Source: Candidatus Martarchaeota archaeon
Lineage (GTDB): Archaea; Micrarchaeota; Micrarchaeia; Norongarragalinales; UBA8480
Direction of reading: 5' to 3'
Assembly (NCBI GenBank): GCA_023474775.1
Contig: JAMCXP010000048.1
Location: 1 to 31,656 of the forward strand
DNA: 31,656 nucleotides
Made by a program: the position numbers and the translations under genes. Shown here piece by piece: positions 1 through 7,916 of this stretch. Every line of letters begins with the position of its first letter. Within the stretch, counting starts at the first letter, position 1. A model generated the notes under the pieces. That model searched no databases, was not told where the DNA came from, and worked only from the letters and a program-made list of their open reading frames with translations.

Positions 1-1
1 G

Positions 2-1162
2 ACAAGAATGACCACGCCAGACTTCGTTCCGGCAATGAAAAGAGCGAGCGCAATAGTAACCGACGAGGGAGGGGTGACTTGCCACGCTGCTATAGTTTCA
101 AGAGAATTGGGAGTGCCGTGCATAGTTGGAACAGAAAAAGCAACTGTTGTTTTAAAAGAAGGAGAGATTATAACCGTTGACGCGAGCAACGGAGTTGTAT
201 TGGAAGGAAATGTCGAAAGGCAGCAGCCAATAAAACTTGAAGTACAAGCAGGAGCTGAAAGACTGGTCACAGGAACTAAAATTTACGTCAACCTGGCCGA
301 ACCTGAAAGCGCAGACAAGATAGCCGCACAAAACGTTGACGGTGTTGGCCTGCTGAGAGCAGAGTTCATGATAGCTGGTTTTGGAAAACACCCTAAAAAA
401 CTGTTAAAGGAAGGCAGGCAGGAAGAGTTCATAACAATGCTGGTTAAAGGATTGAGAAAATTCTGCGCCGCCTTCAGCCCAAGACCAATTATCTACAGGG
501 CCACCGATTTCAAAACGAATGAATACAGAAATCTTGAAGGAGGAGCGGAGTTTGAGCCGCAGGAAGACAATCCCATGATTGGATTCAGAGGCTGCTTCAG
601 GTACGTGAAAGACCCTGACGTTTTCAACCTTGAACTTGAAGCAGTTAAAAGAGTAAGAGAGCAGGGATTCAAAAACCTCTGGCTTATGATACCTGTAGTC
701 AGAACAGTTCACGAGTTTAAAATAGTTAAAAACCTTGTTGAAAAAGGTGGGTTGTTTCAATCACATGACTTCAAGCTTGGAATAATGTGCGAAGTACCCT
801 CAACAGTTATTCTGGCGGAAGAGTTCTGCAAGGCAGGGGCTGACTTTTTCAGCATTGGATCCAATGATTTGACTCAATTAACCCTAGGTGTTGACAGGGA
901 CAATCCGATCGTAGCAGAAGATTTTGACGAAAGGGACGAGAGTGTTCTAAGATCAATAGAACATGTAATAAAAACCTGTCATAAATTCGGGGTTAAAGTT
1001 GGTATTTGCGGTCAAGCTCCATCAGAATACAGAGAGTTCGCTGAAAAACTAGTGGAGTTTGGAATAGACAGCATTTCAGTCAATCCTGATGTTATCGATT
1101 CCACCAGACAAGTGGTGGCAAGCGCCGAATTAAAAGTTCTGCTTGACAAAGCCAGAAAATAA
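2..1162 (+). CDS. ppsA: Phosphoenolpyruvate synthase, C-terminal part (5' end outside window)
   Basis: PEP synthase (pyruvate, water dikinase) makes PEP from pyruvate and ATP for gluconeogenesis. The reading frame is open to the left edge, so the N-terminal ATP-grasp part is missing; codons begin at base 2 (T-R-M-T-T-P-D). The phosphohistidine swivelling domain is clear, with TDEGGVTCHAAIVSRELG carrying the catalytic His (26 residues after the Met at base 8). The C-terminal TIM barrel shows CEVPSTVILAEEF, FFSIGSNDLTQLTLGVDRDN and a GICGQAPSEY segment holding the active-site Cys. These are diagnostic for the PEP-utilising enzyme family, and the TRMTTPDFVP lead-in favours PEP synthase over PTS enzyme I. 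The gene converges on the RelA/SpoT-like gene and is followed by a run of eleven T. High confidence in family, 5' partial. Confidence 0.95.
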   Translation, partial: TRMTTPDFVPAMKRASAIVTDEGGVTCHAAIVSRELGVPCIVGTEKATVVLKEGEIITVDASNGVVLEGNVERQQPIKLEVQAGAERLVTGTKIYVNLAEPESADKIAAQNVDGVGLLRAEFMIAGFGKHPKKLLKEGRQEEFITMLVKGLRKFCAAFSPRPIIYRATDFKTNEYRNLEGGAEFEPQEDNPMIGFRGCFRYVKDPDVFNLELEAVKRVREQGFKNLWLMIPVVRTVHEFKIVKNLVEKGGLFQSHDFKLGIMCEVPSTVILAEEFCKAGADFFSIGSNDLTQLTLGVDRDNPIVAEDFDERDESVLRSIEHVIKTCHKFGVKVGICGQAPSEYREFAEKLVEFGIDSISVNPDVIDSTRQVVASAELKVLLDKARK

Positions 1163-1169
1163 CTATAGC

Positions 1170-1180
1170 TTTTTTTTTTT
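1170..1180 (+). terminator. Poly-T terminator after ppsA
   Basis: A run of eleven T starts eight bases after the ppsA stop codon and abuts the stop of the convergent gene. Archaeal RNA polymerase terminates at oligo-T on the non-template strand, so this is a likely terminator. No strong hairpin is visible before it. Confidence 0.6.
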
Positions 1181-2550
1181 CAAGATAGTAGACTCGCGCC
1201 TTTTGAAAAAATCTCATGATTTTCCTTTAAACCCTGCAAAGCGCTGCTTGTGCTGACCGCTCTTAAAAGATCTGGAGAGTGCCTCTGCGGTTTTTTTGAT
1301 ATTCTCAACCTTATCTCATCGTTGTTTTTAAGAACTCCGGCCTTGCCTGTGTTTTTATTGTTTATAAACGCACCCTGTACATAATTGCCTAAGTGAAAAG
1401 GATTTTTTAAACCGCCTATATTTTTAGGAAGGTTGAACGCCGCGTCTAAAACAGTTGAGTTTTTAGGAAGGTTTAGAAAATAATCAGCGCCTTCAATGCC
1501 CTGCACTTTCACCCTCACGTTTATCAAATCATACCTGTTAGATTCTTCTATAAGCCGCCATGCTTCTTTCTCCCTATTCTGGTCCATAAACTGATTGGCT
1601 TTCTTTATAACCTCCATTTTAGGGTCAAGCTGCTTGTTTAAACCACTTTTATAGAATGCATGCTTGATATTATCGCTTTCCTGTATTTTATCATGCATCT
1701 CTTTTGTTCTTATTTGAACTTCAAAAGGGGTTTTCTCTCCTTCGATATCGTTTTCCATTATCAAATGAAGCGACTGATACCCGTTCGGCTTTTTATTTTT
1801 AATATAATCCTTCACATCAATAAGCTTTCCATAATCTTTTACAATCTCCCTAATCTTTTCAACATCTTCCATGCTGTTGACTATAATCCTAACTCCAATA
1901 TAATCGTTGATTTTTCTGTCCTTGTAAAAAATACTGGCAGGGCTTTTAACTCTTGCCTCCAATTTGAAGTCTAAGCCAGCATTTTTCATTTTTTCAGTCA
2001 AATCCGTTTTAATTTCATCAAGTTTTCCTTCAAAACCCTGTTTTTCAATGAATTTTTTAATTCTTTCATACTCCTTAGGCTCTTTGACAGCGAAAGCCTT
2101 ATTCTTAATATCATTTGCTATTTCATGCAACCCCATAAGCTCTGCCAGAGGGCCATAAATTCTAAGGATTCTTTCAGCAGCCTCTTTTTTTTGCTTCTCG
2201 CTTGTTTTAGGGTTTGACACTCTTTCTTTTTGATCCATCAATCTCAAAAGAAAAATCTTTGGGTTTATTGTTATATCCTCCAGATTTGACTTGAATTCCT
2301 TCCTCTCCTCGCTTTTATAATGCTGATGGAAATGATGGATGAGCTCCCTCGCCTCCCTGTCAATTTTGTAGTTCTGCTGCGGGATTTCATAGAACTTCAA
2401 CCCGTGAAACAAAGCGGCCGTGATCAAGGCCGGGTCTGCTTTTTTTTCATGAAGCATCTTAGCAGTGTTTATGTAATGACCTGCGTTATTTTTGTACGCG
2501 TCCCTTGCCTGATCTATTTGCTTTTTATACTCTTCATAAAAATCAGTCAT
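1180..2550 (-). CDS. RelA/SpoT-homologue (RSH)-like protein: degenerate HD, (p)ppGpp synthetase-like domain, TGS
   Basis: 456 residues with the order of a bacterial long RSH protein. Residues 25-110 resemble the HD hydrolase domain, but the HD dyad reads ALFHGL (48-49 H-G) and the later ADRLHN-type element reads LLRLMDQKERVSN, so hydrolase activity is probably lost. IYGPLAELMG (131-140) matches the linker. Residues 195-300 are synthetase-like: VKSPASIFYK, a candidate Mg-ligand Asp in NDYIGVRI (215-222), KKPNGYQSLHLI (253-264) and FEVQIRTKEMHDKIQES (276-292). Residues 343-418 look like a TGS domain. The long C-terminal ACT/ZFD part is absent. The family makes the alarmone (p)ppGpp from ATP and GTP/GDP in bacteria; activity here is inferred. 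It lies 68 bases downstream of the aldolase gene with an A/T-rich TATA-like stretch between. Such genes are uncommon in archaea, so transfer from bacteria is likely. Confidence 0.85.
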   Translation of the reverse strand: MTDFYEEYKKQIDQARDAYKNNAGHYINTAKMLHEKKADPALITAALFHGLKFYEIPQQNYKIDREARELIHHFHQHYKSEERKEFKSNLEDITINPKIFLLRLMDQKERVSNPKTSEKQKKEAAERILRIYGPLAELMGLHEIANDIKNKAFAVKEPKEYERIKKFIEKQGFEGKLDEIKTDLTEKMKNAGLDFKLEARVKSPASIFYKDRKINDYIGVRIIVNSMEDVEKIREIVKDYGKLIDVKDYIKNKKPNGYQSLHLIMENDIEGEKTPFEVQIRTKEMHDKIQESDNIKHAFYKSGLNKQLDPKMEVIKKANQFMDQNREKEAWRLIEESNRYDLINVRVKVQGIEGADYFLNLPKNSTVLDAAFNLPKNIGGLKNPFHLGNYVQGAFINNKNTGKAGVLKNNDEIRLRISKKPQRHSPDLLRAVSTSSALQGLKENHEIFSKGASLLS

Positions 2551-2618
2551 TCATAATTTGTTTTTTAAAAAGCTTTTAAACCCTTCTTTTAATCAGATAA
2601 ATAAGTTGGATGTCTTGA

Positions 2619-3449
2619 CTATTTGAAAGCCTTGCCTCCTGAACCGCAAACTTTAATTCTGCCAATGCAGGTTTTTTTCATAGCCTCCCTAGCCTTTTCA
2701 AGATGAGTTCTGGGGTTTATGTCAGAGTTCTCATCAAGCGATTTTTTAAGCGCCAGAGTGAATGATTTTCTCAACTGAGTGTCCATGTTTATTTTTCTAA
2801 TCCCTAGCTTAACGGCCCTTTTAATCTGAGAGTCGGAAACGCCGGAACTGCCGTGAAGAACCAGCGGTGTTGGAATTTCACTGCTAATCTCCTTTAAAAG
2901 CTTAAAATTAAGCTTGAGCTTTTTTTCACTCCAACCGTGGCTGTTGCCGATGCTGACCGCCAGCGCGTCTGGCTTTGTAAGCCTATAAAAACGCATTGCC
3001 TCTTCAGGGCTGGTGTACCTAGCTTTTTTTTCCTCAACATAATCTTCCTTGCCTGCTAAAGCCCCAATCTCAAGTTCTATTGGAATTCCTCCGCTTATCT
3101 TCTTTGCTTGAAGTGAAATTTTCACGTTCTCATTGAAAGGCTTTGAAGAACCATCCAGCATTATAGAAGTAAAACCGCTTTTAACGCACCTTTTCACAGT
3201 GTCAAGATTCTTGCCATGATCAAGGTGAACGCCTACTGGAATTCTTGTTTTTTTAACCGCCTGCAGTGTGTAAGCAGCGAACTCTTCAAGCCCGGCGTAC
3301 TCAAGAGCGCTTTCAGACGCTTGAATTATAAGCGGTGATTCAGATTCTTCGCCGGCTTGAATTATAGCCTGAACCGTTTCAGTGTTGTAAGCATTAAACG
3401 CCGGAACCGCGTAATCCCCTCTTAATAGCGTTTTAAGCGAGGCCAGCAT
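2619..3449 (-). CDS. fba: Class II fructose-bisphosphate aldolase family protein
   Basis: 276 residues, close to the usual length of class II (zinc) aldolases, which interconvert fructose-1,6-bisphosphate with dihydroxyacetone phosphate and glyceraldehyde-3-phosphate. Visible active-site elements are VHLDHGK (74-80) with catalytic Asp77 and Zn ligand His78, MLDGSSKPFNENV with the phosphate-binding region, ELEIGALAG (125-133), His171 in IGNSHG, His199 in VLHGSSG, and the NMDTQLR segment (221-227). The tagatose-bisphosphate aldolase subfamily shares all of these, so the substrate is not fixed by motifs. Archaea more often use class I or bifunctional FBP aldolase/phosphatase enzymes, so a bacterial-type class II enzyme is notable. 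It starts 15 bases after the ftsZ stop and is probably co-transcribed with it. Confidence 0.9.
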   Translation of the reverse strand: MLASLKTLLRGDYAVPAFNAYNTETVQAIIQAGEESESPLIIQASESALEYAGLEEFAAYTLQAVKKTRIPVGVHLDHGKNLDTVKRCVKSGFTSIMLDGSSKPFNENVKISLQAKKISGGIPIELEIGALAGKEDYVEEKKARYTSPEEAMRFYRLTKPDALAVSIGNSHGWSEKKLKLNFKLLKEISSEIPTPLVLHGSSGVSDSQIKRAVKLGIRKINMDTQLRKSFTLALKKSLDENSDINPRTHLEKAREAMKKTCIGRIKVCGSGGKAFK

Positions 3450-3464
3450 TTCTACTCACTAACC

Positions 3465-4535
3465 TTAGAGAAAGTCTATCTCTCCAACGTCAAACTCGTT
3501 CTTTCTCTGCGGTGTTTGTTTAACCTGCTTTCCAAGCATGTACGGGCTTTTAATACCGGTGAAGATTGCTATTGCCTCAAGTTTTCCTTCAAAAGCAGGG
3601 TCCACCCTAGCGCCCCAGATAACGCTGGCGTTTGGATCCACTCTTTCTGTAAGCATCTCTCCAACCTGGTTGCACTCTCCAAGAGTCATGTCGCTTCCCC
3701 CTGTTATATGTATAAGCACTCCAGTAGCTCCAGTGTAGTCAACGTCAAGCAGAGCGTGGTTTAAAGTGTTTTCCACCACCTCCTTAATCCTGTTGGTTCC
3801 CTTTGACTCGCCGACAGCAATCATTGAAACTCCTCCGTTGCTCATAACCGCTTTAACGTCGGCAAAATCAAGATTAATCAAACTTGGAGTGGTTATTGTT
3901 TCCGTTATACCTCTAACTGCTCTTGCTATAACCTCGTCGGCGACATTAAAAGCCTGGTCTATTGGAAGATTAGGGACCAGCTGAACCAAGCGATTGTTAT
4001 CAATAACAATAATAGTGTCAGACTGGTTTTTCAAGTTTTCAAGAGCAACGTCTGCTTTTTCAAGCCTAGCTCTTTCAAGAGCGAAAGGATAAGTAACAAT
4101 AGATATTACTATAGCTCCCTGCTTCTTGGCTATTTCAGCGATTACTGGAGCGCTTCCGCTTCCTGTCCCGCCTCCCATTCCAGCTGTCAGAAAAATCAAG
4201 TCAGCGTTTGACATTATCTTTTCAAGAGCGTCCCTAGAAACATCAGCGGCTTTCATTCCGATTTCAGGGTATCCTCCTGCTCCAAGCCCTCTTGTAATAC
4301 TGGCTCCTATTAAAACTTTTTTAACGCTTTCAGATATTGTTGTCAAGTGAAGCCTGTCAGTGTTGATGGCTACCATATCAGCTCCCTTTATTCCCATTCT
4401 TGCAAGCCTGTTGACAGAATTGCACCCTCCTCCTCCTGTTCCTATAACCATTATTTTAGGAGTTTCAAAAAAATCCTCCCTTTCCTTTTTAACAGACCCT
4501 TTTCCCCTCAAAGCCTCTCCGACAATATCCTCCAT
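3465..4535 (-). CDS. ftsZ: Cell division GTPase FtsZ
   Basis: Tubulin-superfamily GTPase that polymerises into the division ring. The 356-residue protein has the N-terminal Rossmann element IGTGGGGCNSVNRL (31-44), the tubulin signature GGGTGSGSAP (121-130) and the T7 synergy loop NLDFADVKAVMSNGG (221-235) with Asp223 and Asp226. Length is typical of archaeal FtsZ. The tail ends in EFDVGEIDFL, a short acidic-hydrophobic peptide that may dock partners such as SepF; this is inference. The start at 4535 is preceded by AAAGGTGA about a dozen bases upstream; an out-of-frame ATG lies between. A long A/T-rich leader separates it from the divergent SRP RNA gene, and a TATA-like TATATAAATT at 4691-4700 could serve it. 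Followed closely by the aldolase gene. Confidence 0.97.
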   Translation of the reverse strand: MEDIVGEALRGKGSVKKEREDFFETPKIMVIGTGGGGCNSVNRLARMGIKGADMVAINTDRLHLTTISESVKKVLIGASITRGLGAGGYPEIGMKAADVSRDALEKIMSNADLIFLTAGMGGGTGSGSAPVIAEIAKKQGAIVISIVTYPFALERARLEKADVALENLKNQSDTIIVIDNNRLVQLVPNLPIDQAFNVADEVIARAVRGITETITTPSLINLDFADVKAVMSNGGVSMIAVGESKGTNRIKEVVENTLNHALLDVDYTGATGVLIHITGGSDMTLGECNQVGEMLTERVDPNASVIWGARVDPAFEGKLEAIAIFTGIKSPYMLGKQVKQTPQRKNEFDVGEIDFL

Positions 4536-4738
4536 TTTTCATTTCACCTTTGAATTAAATATTGCATATTCCTTTGCTTGTTTTATTTTTAATTCTTTCG
4601 CTTTTTTGTTTTTTTTGCTTTTAATTTTTTTTCCCATTATTTTTGACTGAAATCTATTTAATACACGCTCGGACCGAAATTACTAATAATTATATAAATT
4701 ATTTTAAGCGATGTTAAAAAAAAAGCATACAGAAAAGG

Positions 4739-4747
4739 TTAAAATAA
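4739..4747 (+). promoter_or_regulatory. Candidate TATA box for the SRP RNA gene
   Basis: TTAAAATAA is centred about 26 bases before the first paired base of the SRP RNA, the normal archaeal TATA-to-start distance. Flanking sequence is A/T-rich, so other placements remain possible. Confidence 0.4.
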
Positions 4748-4768
4748 AGCAAATTCATTTTTATTCCC

Positions 4769-5041
4769 GGTTTTCAGGATAGCCGGGGGGTTAAGGGTCC
4801 CTTGGAAGCCGCAATCCCTTTGAGCGGGGTGATGAATTGATTGAAGGTTGTTTGTCAACAGTTTTCAACTCCCGTTTAACCGTAGACGTTTTGCCTTGCG
4901 TTACGGGGGAGGTTATGAACCGAGCCAGGTCGGAAGAAGCAACTCTAAGTAATCGCTCCCGTGCTCACAAGTCTACAAAGCCGAGGCGATGCGGGCTGTT
5001 GCCGCTGTTGGCTGCAATCGACTTTCAATCTCCTGAAAACC
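4769..5041 (+). ncRNA. ffs: Signal recognition particle (7S) RNA
   Basis: The two ends form a perfect 11-bp helix: GGTTTTCAGGA at 4769-4779 pairs with TCCTGAAAACC at 5031-5041, the terminal helix 1 typical of archaeal SRP RNAs. The conserved helix 8 element is at 4923-4942: GCCAGGTCGGAAGAAGCAAC, with the GGAA tetraloop at 4932-4935 and the CAGG/AGCA internal loop bound by SRP54. A G/C-rich Alu-domain-like region follows the 5' end. At about 273 nt it is slightly shorter than the usual 300-310 nt. It scaffolds SRP19 and SRP54 for co-translational targeting of membrane and secreted proteins; several predicted targets lie just downstream. Exact ends are uncertain by a few bases. Its G+C is clearly above the flanks. 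Confidence 0.9.
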
Positions 5042-5042
5042 A

Positions 5043-5048
5043 TTTTTT
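5043..5048 (+). terminator. Oligo-T terminator of the SRP RNA
   Basis: Six T immediately follow the closing helix of the SRP RNA, as expected for intrinsic archaeal termination. Confidence 0.5.
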
Positions 5049-5068
5049 AAAAAGGTGATTTTTGCTCT

Positions 5069-5899
5069 TTGGACAAAACAGTTGTGACAATGCTTGCGAT
5101 AATAGTTTTCCTCTCGTTTCTTTTAGGATACAGCTCAAGCGTTCCAGGCGCGGTAAGCACGGCGCAGCCTCAACTTCAATCATCAAATTGTTCATTCAAC
5201 TCTTCAAATGTTAAATTGGTTTTAAATTCAACCTACAATTCAACTAGATTTTCAAATTCTATTATAATTCCCTTGGTAGCGGTTTCAAGCTCGGGAGGAG
5301 GGGAGGTGGTAAACCTTACAATAACCGAAAAACCAGGAAGCGGGAAAAGCTTTTTTGATTTCGGCCTTTCCTCGCCTTTAATTGCCAACGAAACGCAGAA
5401 TTCTTTTTCCTACGCTGTTGAAGTCGCCAAAAACTTCGACGCTCAAACCCTTTCGCAATCAAACACAGTAGATTTTTACTATTCTTTTGATTCAAACGTA
5501 AGCGAGGTGGACGGTTACAGCGCTGGACTTGGAGCGACTATTGGAACCATTCTACTGCTTAAAAACGAGTCTTTAATGCCTGGCGTTGGTGTTACAGGTG
5601 GAATTGAATTAAATGGAAGTGTAATCCAGGTGGGTGGAGTTCTAGACAAAGCCCAAGCACTTAAAAAAGCAGGGTTCAACGAGTTTGTAATTCCAGTTGG
5701 GGAAGGAGTGGTGAATATAACTCAAAACTCTACAATGGAAAACTGCACCCATACAATCATAAACGGGCAGGTTTTCAATGATTGTCAAGCTCAAACAATT
5801 TACTCAACAATTCCTGAAAGCGTGGAAAGCACGGTTGGAATAAACGTTGTTGAAGTAAGCGATGTTAAGCAAGCCTACGCCCAGCTTGCAGCGAACTAA
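5069..5899 (+). CDS. Membrane-anchored or exported Lon-type (S16) protease-domain protein, sequon-rich
   Basis: 276 residues. Residues 7-20 form a hydrophobic signal or anchor segment. The C-terminal half is a Lon proteolytic domain: Ser151 in VDGYSAGLGATIGT and Lys194 in VGGVLDKAQALKKAG match the Ser-Lys dyad of peptidase family S16, and the PG.G plus TGGIELNGSVIQVGG region fits the fold. There is no AAA+ module. Twelve N-x-S/T sequons (for example at 40, 44, 53, 57, 82, 107, 143, 166, 182, 216, 220 and 225) argue for an extracytoplasmic, N-glycosylated protein and fit the AglB gene in this window. The TTG start at 5069 has AGGTGA about a dozen bases upstream; an internal ATG at 5090 would cut into the hydrophobic segment. 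Four cysteines lie in the exported part. It sits 11 bases before a second S16 gene. Substrate unknown. Confidence 0.85.
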   Translation: MDKTVVTMLAIIVFLSFLLGYSSSVPGAVSTAQPQLQSSNCSFNSSNVKLVLNSTYNSTRFSNSIIIPLVAVSSSGGGEVVNLTITEKPGSGKSFFDFGLSSPLIANETQNSFSYAVEVAKNFDAQTLSQSNTVDFYYSFDSNVSEVDGYSAGLGATIGTILLLKNESLMPGVGVTGGIELNGSVIQVGGVLDKAQALKKAGFNEFVIPVGEGVVNITQNSTMENCTHTIINGQVFNDCQAQTIYSTIPESVESTVGINVVEVSDVKQAYAQLAAN

Positions 5900-5910
5900 A
5901 GTGGTTTTAA

Positions 5911-6516
5911 ATGAACAAAAAAATTTTTCTATTATTCATCCTAACCCTAGGCATTTTAAGCTTTTTAGAAGGGTATTTCTCTTCATCTTCAGGCTCTTTA
6001 ACCTTTTACGCTCCGGCTATAACTACCAACAACGCGGGAGAACTCGTGCCATTCTCGCTTGCAGTCAAACCAGGCTTCGGGAGGGTTTTCGTAAACATTG
6101 AAAACACTCAGTTCGCTTCAGACGTTCAACAGTCATTCCTTTTAGCAAGAAGCGACGCAGAAAAAATATTAGGGGTTAATCTAAACAACTATGATTTTTA
6201 TTTAACAGTCAACGCCAACGGCGGGAGCGTGAGCGGGGAAAGCGCTGGAGCATTGTTCACAAGCGCTATTGTAAGCGTTTTCACAGGAAAGCAGTTGAAC
6301 CAGAAAACAGAGATAAGTGCTATGCTTGCAAGCAACGATTCCCTTCTTCCTGTCGACGGTATTGATGAAAAGATTCTAGCAGCATACGTGGCCGGAAAAA
6401 CAAGATTCATTGTTTCATCCCAGCAGAATATTCCAAACCAGAACGAGCTTCCGGCTGGCATTCAAATAATACGAGTTGATAATGTAAGCCAGGCTGTAAG
6501 CGAAATGCTTTCATGA
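5911..6516 (+). CDS. Second membrane-anchored or exported Lon-type (S16) protease-domain protein
   Basis: 201 residues. An N-terminal K-K then hydrophobic stretch (residues 5-22) is a signal peptide or single membrane anchor. The rest is a compact S16 domain: KPGFGRVFVNIENTQ (53-67), Ser111 in SVSGESAGALFTSAI, and Lys154 in VDGIDEKILAAYVAGKTRF, the same Ser-Lys dyad as the gene upstream. The two proteins share fold and order but differ greatly in sequence; this one has only two sequons (142, 191) and lacks the variable N-terminal 45 residues and the cysteine-containing insert. ATG start 11 bases after the preceding stop, so the pair is probably one operon. It may act as a cell-surface endopeptidase, perhaps as a hetero-oligomer with its neighbour; that is inference. 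Confidence 0.85.
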   Translation: MNKKIFLLFILTLGILSFLEGYFSSSSGSLTFYAPAITTNNAGELVPFSLAVKPGFGRVFVNIENTQFASDVQQSFLLARSDAEKILGVNLNNYDFYLTVNANGGSVSGESAGALFTSAIVSVFTGKQLNQKTEISAMLASNDSLLPVDGIDEKILAAYVAGKTRFIVSSQQNIPNQNELPAGIQIIRVDNVSQAVSEMLS

Positions 6517-6550
6517 TTTTAATTGTTTTTTTGAATCAAAATAGTAATGC

Positions 6551-6560
6551 TTTTTATATT
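6551..6560 (+). promoter_or_regulatory. Candidate TATA box for the coiled-coil gene
   Basis: TTTTTATATT is centred about 26 bases upstream of the ATG at 6582, which would place the transcription start at the start codon (leaderless mRNA). It also supports choosing 6582 over the in-frame ATG at 6513. Confidence 0.45.
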
Positions 6561-6581
6561 GCTTGTTTCTATCTTTTAACG

Positions 6582-7832
6582 ATGACAACCGAAAAAGCAA
6601 AAAATATTCTGTTCAATCACTTAAATGAGCACACTATTTTTAACATTAAAATTCAAGCGGAAAGAAACAAGTCAAATAATTTCTTCAAATCAGTCCTTGA
6701 AAAAACTGGCGATGATTTAAAAAAAGAAGGAGAGACTGTTGAAAAGGCTGACATCAAAAAATTATTTTACGACAGGGATTACCAAAAACTGTTTGACGAC
6801 AATTCAAAGCTTGTTGAAGATTTTGTCAAGAACCTCAACCAAGAGCAGGTTGACGAGAACTTGTATGGAGATTTAACAGAAGGGGCGAAAAGCATTTTTT
6901 TCAAGTACTTAAGCTCAAACAAAATAGAAGAATATTCAAAAAAAACAGAGGAAAATCTGCTGACTTTCAAAATAGTTTTCATAAACCTGCTGAGAGAATT
7001 GAAGGAAAAAAATGAAAAAGTAAAAGGAGCTCACATTGTAAACAGAATGCTGGAAAAAGAAGTTAACCCCTCTTACTGGAACGACCAGTTAAGCGCTGTC
7101 AAGTCCTTGATTGAGGATATGGAAGGTAAAAAGCAGGAAGCCTTATTTGACGACGAAGAGCTTAAACAGCTTGCAAGCGAAATTCAAATGGTTCTCCCAA
7201 CAGAGGTTTCAAAAGAGCAGATTCAAAAAAGCGTTGAAGCGCAGAAAAAAGAAACGCAGTACTCAAGGTTCATAAAAATGCAACTTAACGTTTCAACCCA
7301 GCTAAGAGGTTTTGAAGGCAATGTTCTTAAAAAAGCATTGGAGGAGAGCGGCAAGGAAGAAAAACTCAAGCAGACCGAGGCTCTTTTAAAAAATCAGAAA
7401 GAAGCCGACACTGGCAAGGAATTACAATCAAAAATACAAACTCTAAGAAATTTAATCGAGTCTGAAAAAAGCTTGAACACATTCCTGCAGGAGCTGGCCA
7501 CTATAAACAGCGTGGACCATGAAAAAGTTTCAATAGTCAAGGTGGAGGGGGAGGTTGAAGGCAAAAAATATAAATTTCCGGCGTTGAAAGTTACATTTAA
7601 AATCGACGCTGAAACTCTAAAAAAACACTTGAAAAACAACGTATACAGCGAGTTGCTGACTCCATACTCGATTGAAGAAAAAAACAACGGAATTGAAATT
7701 CTAAACACTCTTGGAGAAAGAGAACTAGTGTTTAACGGACAAGACTTTACTTTCAATCTTGACATAGAGCCCGGAAAAAGACTTGCAAGGCACGCTGAAA
7801 GACTGAGCGCGCTTAAAAAGTTGATTCAATGA
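6582..7832 (+). CDS. Unrecognised charged coiled-coil protein
   Basis: 416 residues from the ATG at 6582. An in-frame ATG at 6513 overlaps the previous gene and would add 23 residues of hydrophobic, poorly plausible sequence. I do not recognise the family. The protein is very rich in Lys and Glu, with long predicted helices and heptad-like stretches around residues 30-330, no signal peptide and no membrane segment. A C-terminal region of about 90 residues (from KVSIVKVEGEVEGKKYKF) looks like a beta-rich alpha/beta domain, with KVTFKID and FTFNLDIEPGKRL. It ends in RLARHAERLSALKKLIQ. It is downstream of the S16 pair but probably has its own promoter. Its stop codon touches the oligo-T end of the convergent tRNA-Ser gene. 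A cytosolic or structural role is all that can be suggested. Confidence 0.75.
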   Translation: MTTEKAKNILFNHLNEHTIFNIKIQAERNKSNNFFKSVLEKTGDDLKKEGETVEKADIKKLFYDRDYQKLFDDNSKLVEDFVKNLNQEQVDENLYGDLTEGAKSIFFKYLSSNKIEEYSKKTEENLLTFKIVFINLLRELKEKNEKVKGAHIVNRMLEKEVNPSYWNDQLSAVKSLIEDMEGKKQEALFDDEELKQLASEIQMVLPTEVSKEQIQKSVEAQKKETQYSRFIKMQLNVSTQLRGFEGNVLKKALEESGKEEKLKQTEALLKNQKEADTGKELQSKIQTLRNLIESEKSLNTFLQELATINSVDHEKVSIVKVEGEVEGKKYKFPALKVTFKIDAETLKKHLKNNVYSELLTPYSIEEKNNGIEILNTLGERELVFNGQDFTFNLDIEPGKRLARHAERLSALKKLIQ

Positions 7833-7838
7833 AAAAAA
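7832..7838 (-). terminator. Oligo-T terminator of tRNA-Ser
   Basis: On the minus strand seven T begin two bases after the discriminator base of the tRNA-Ser gene. The run overlaps the last base of the convergent coding gene. Confidence 0.5.
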
Positions 7839-7887
7839 GCGCGGAGGGCGGGATTCGAACCCGCGCGGCGCAGATGCACCAATAGCT

Positions 7888-7908
7888 TTCAACAGCTTTT
7901 CTCCAGTT
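7888..7908 (-). other. tRNA-Ser intron 2 (canonical 37/38)
   Basis: 21 nt. Boundaries follow from restoring the anticodon stem GTAGC/GCTAT and loop CTGCTAA. The expected central helix (CTGC with GTTG) has one mismatch and one wobble, so the cut sites are less certain than for intron 1. Confidence 0.55.
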
Positions 7909-7916
7909 TAGCAGGC

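Noticed and set aside
4837..5058. Open frame of 73 codons between ftsZ and the first S16 gene
   Set aside because: It lies within the SRP RNA, whose helix 1 and helix 8 are clear; the translation shows no protein-like pattern.
5341..5360. P-loop-like GSGKS in the first S16 protein (residues 90-94)
   Set aside because: The protein is exported and has no Walker B or other NTPase context; PGSGKSFF is part of the S16 strand region, so ATP binding is not claimed.
6513..6581. ATG at 6513 as start of the coiled-coil protein
   Set aside because: It overlaps the preceding stop and adds hydrophobic residues translated from a TATA-like promoter; ATG at 6582 fits better.
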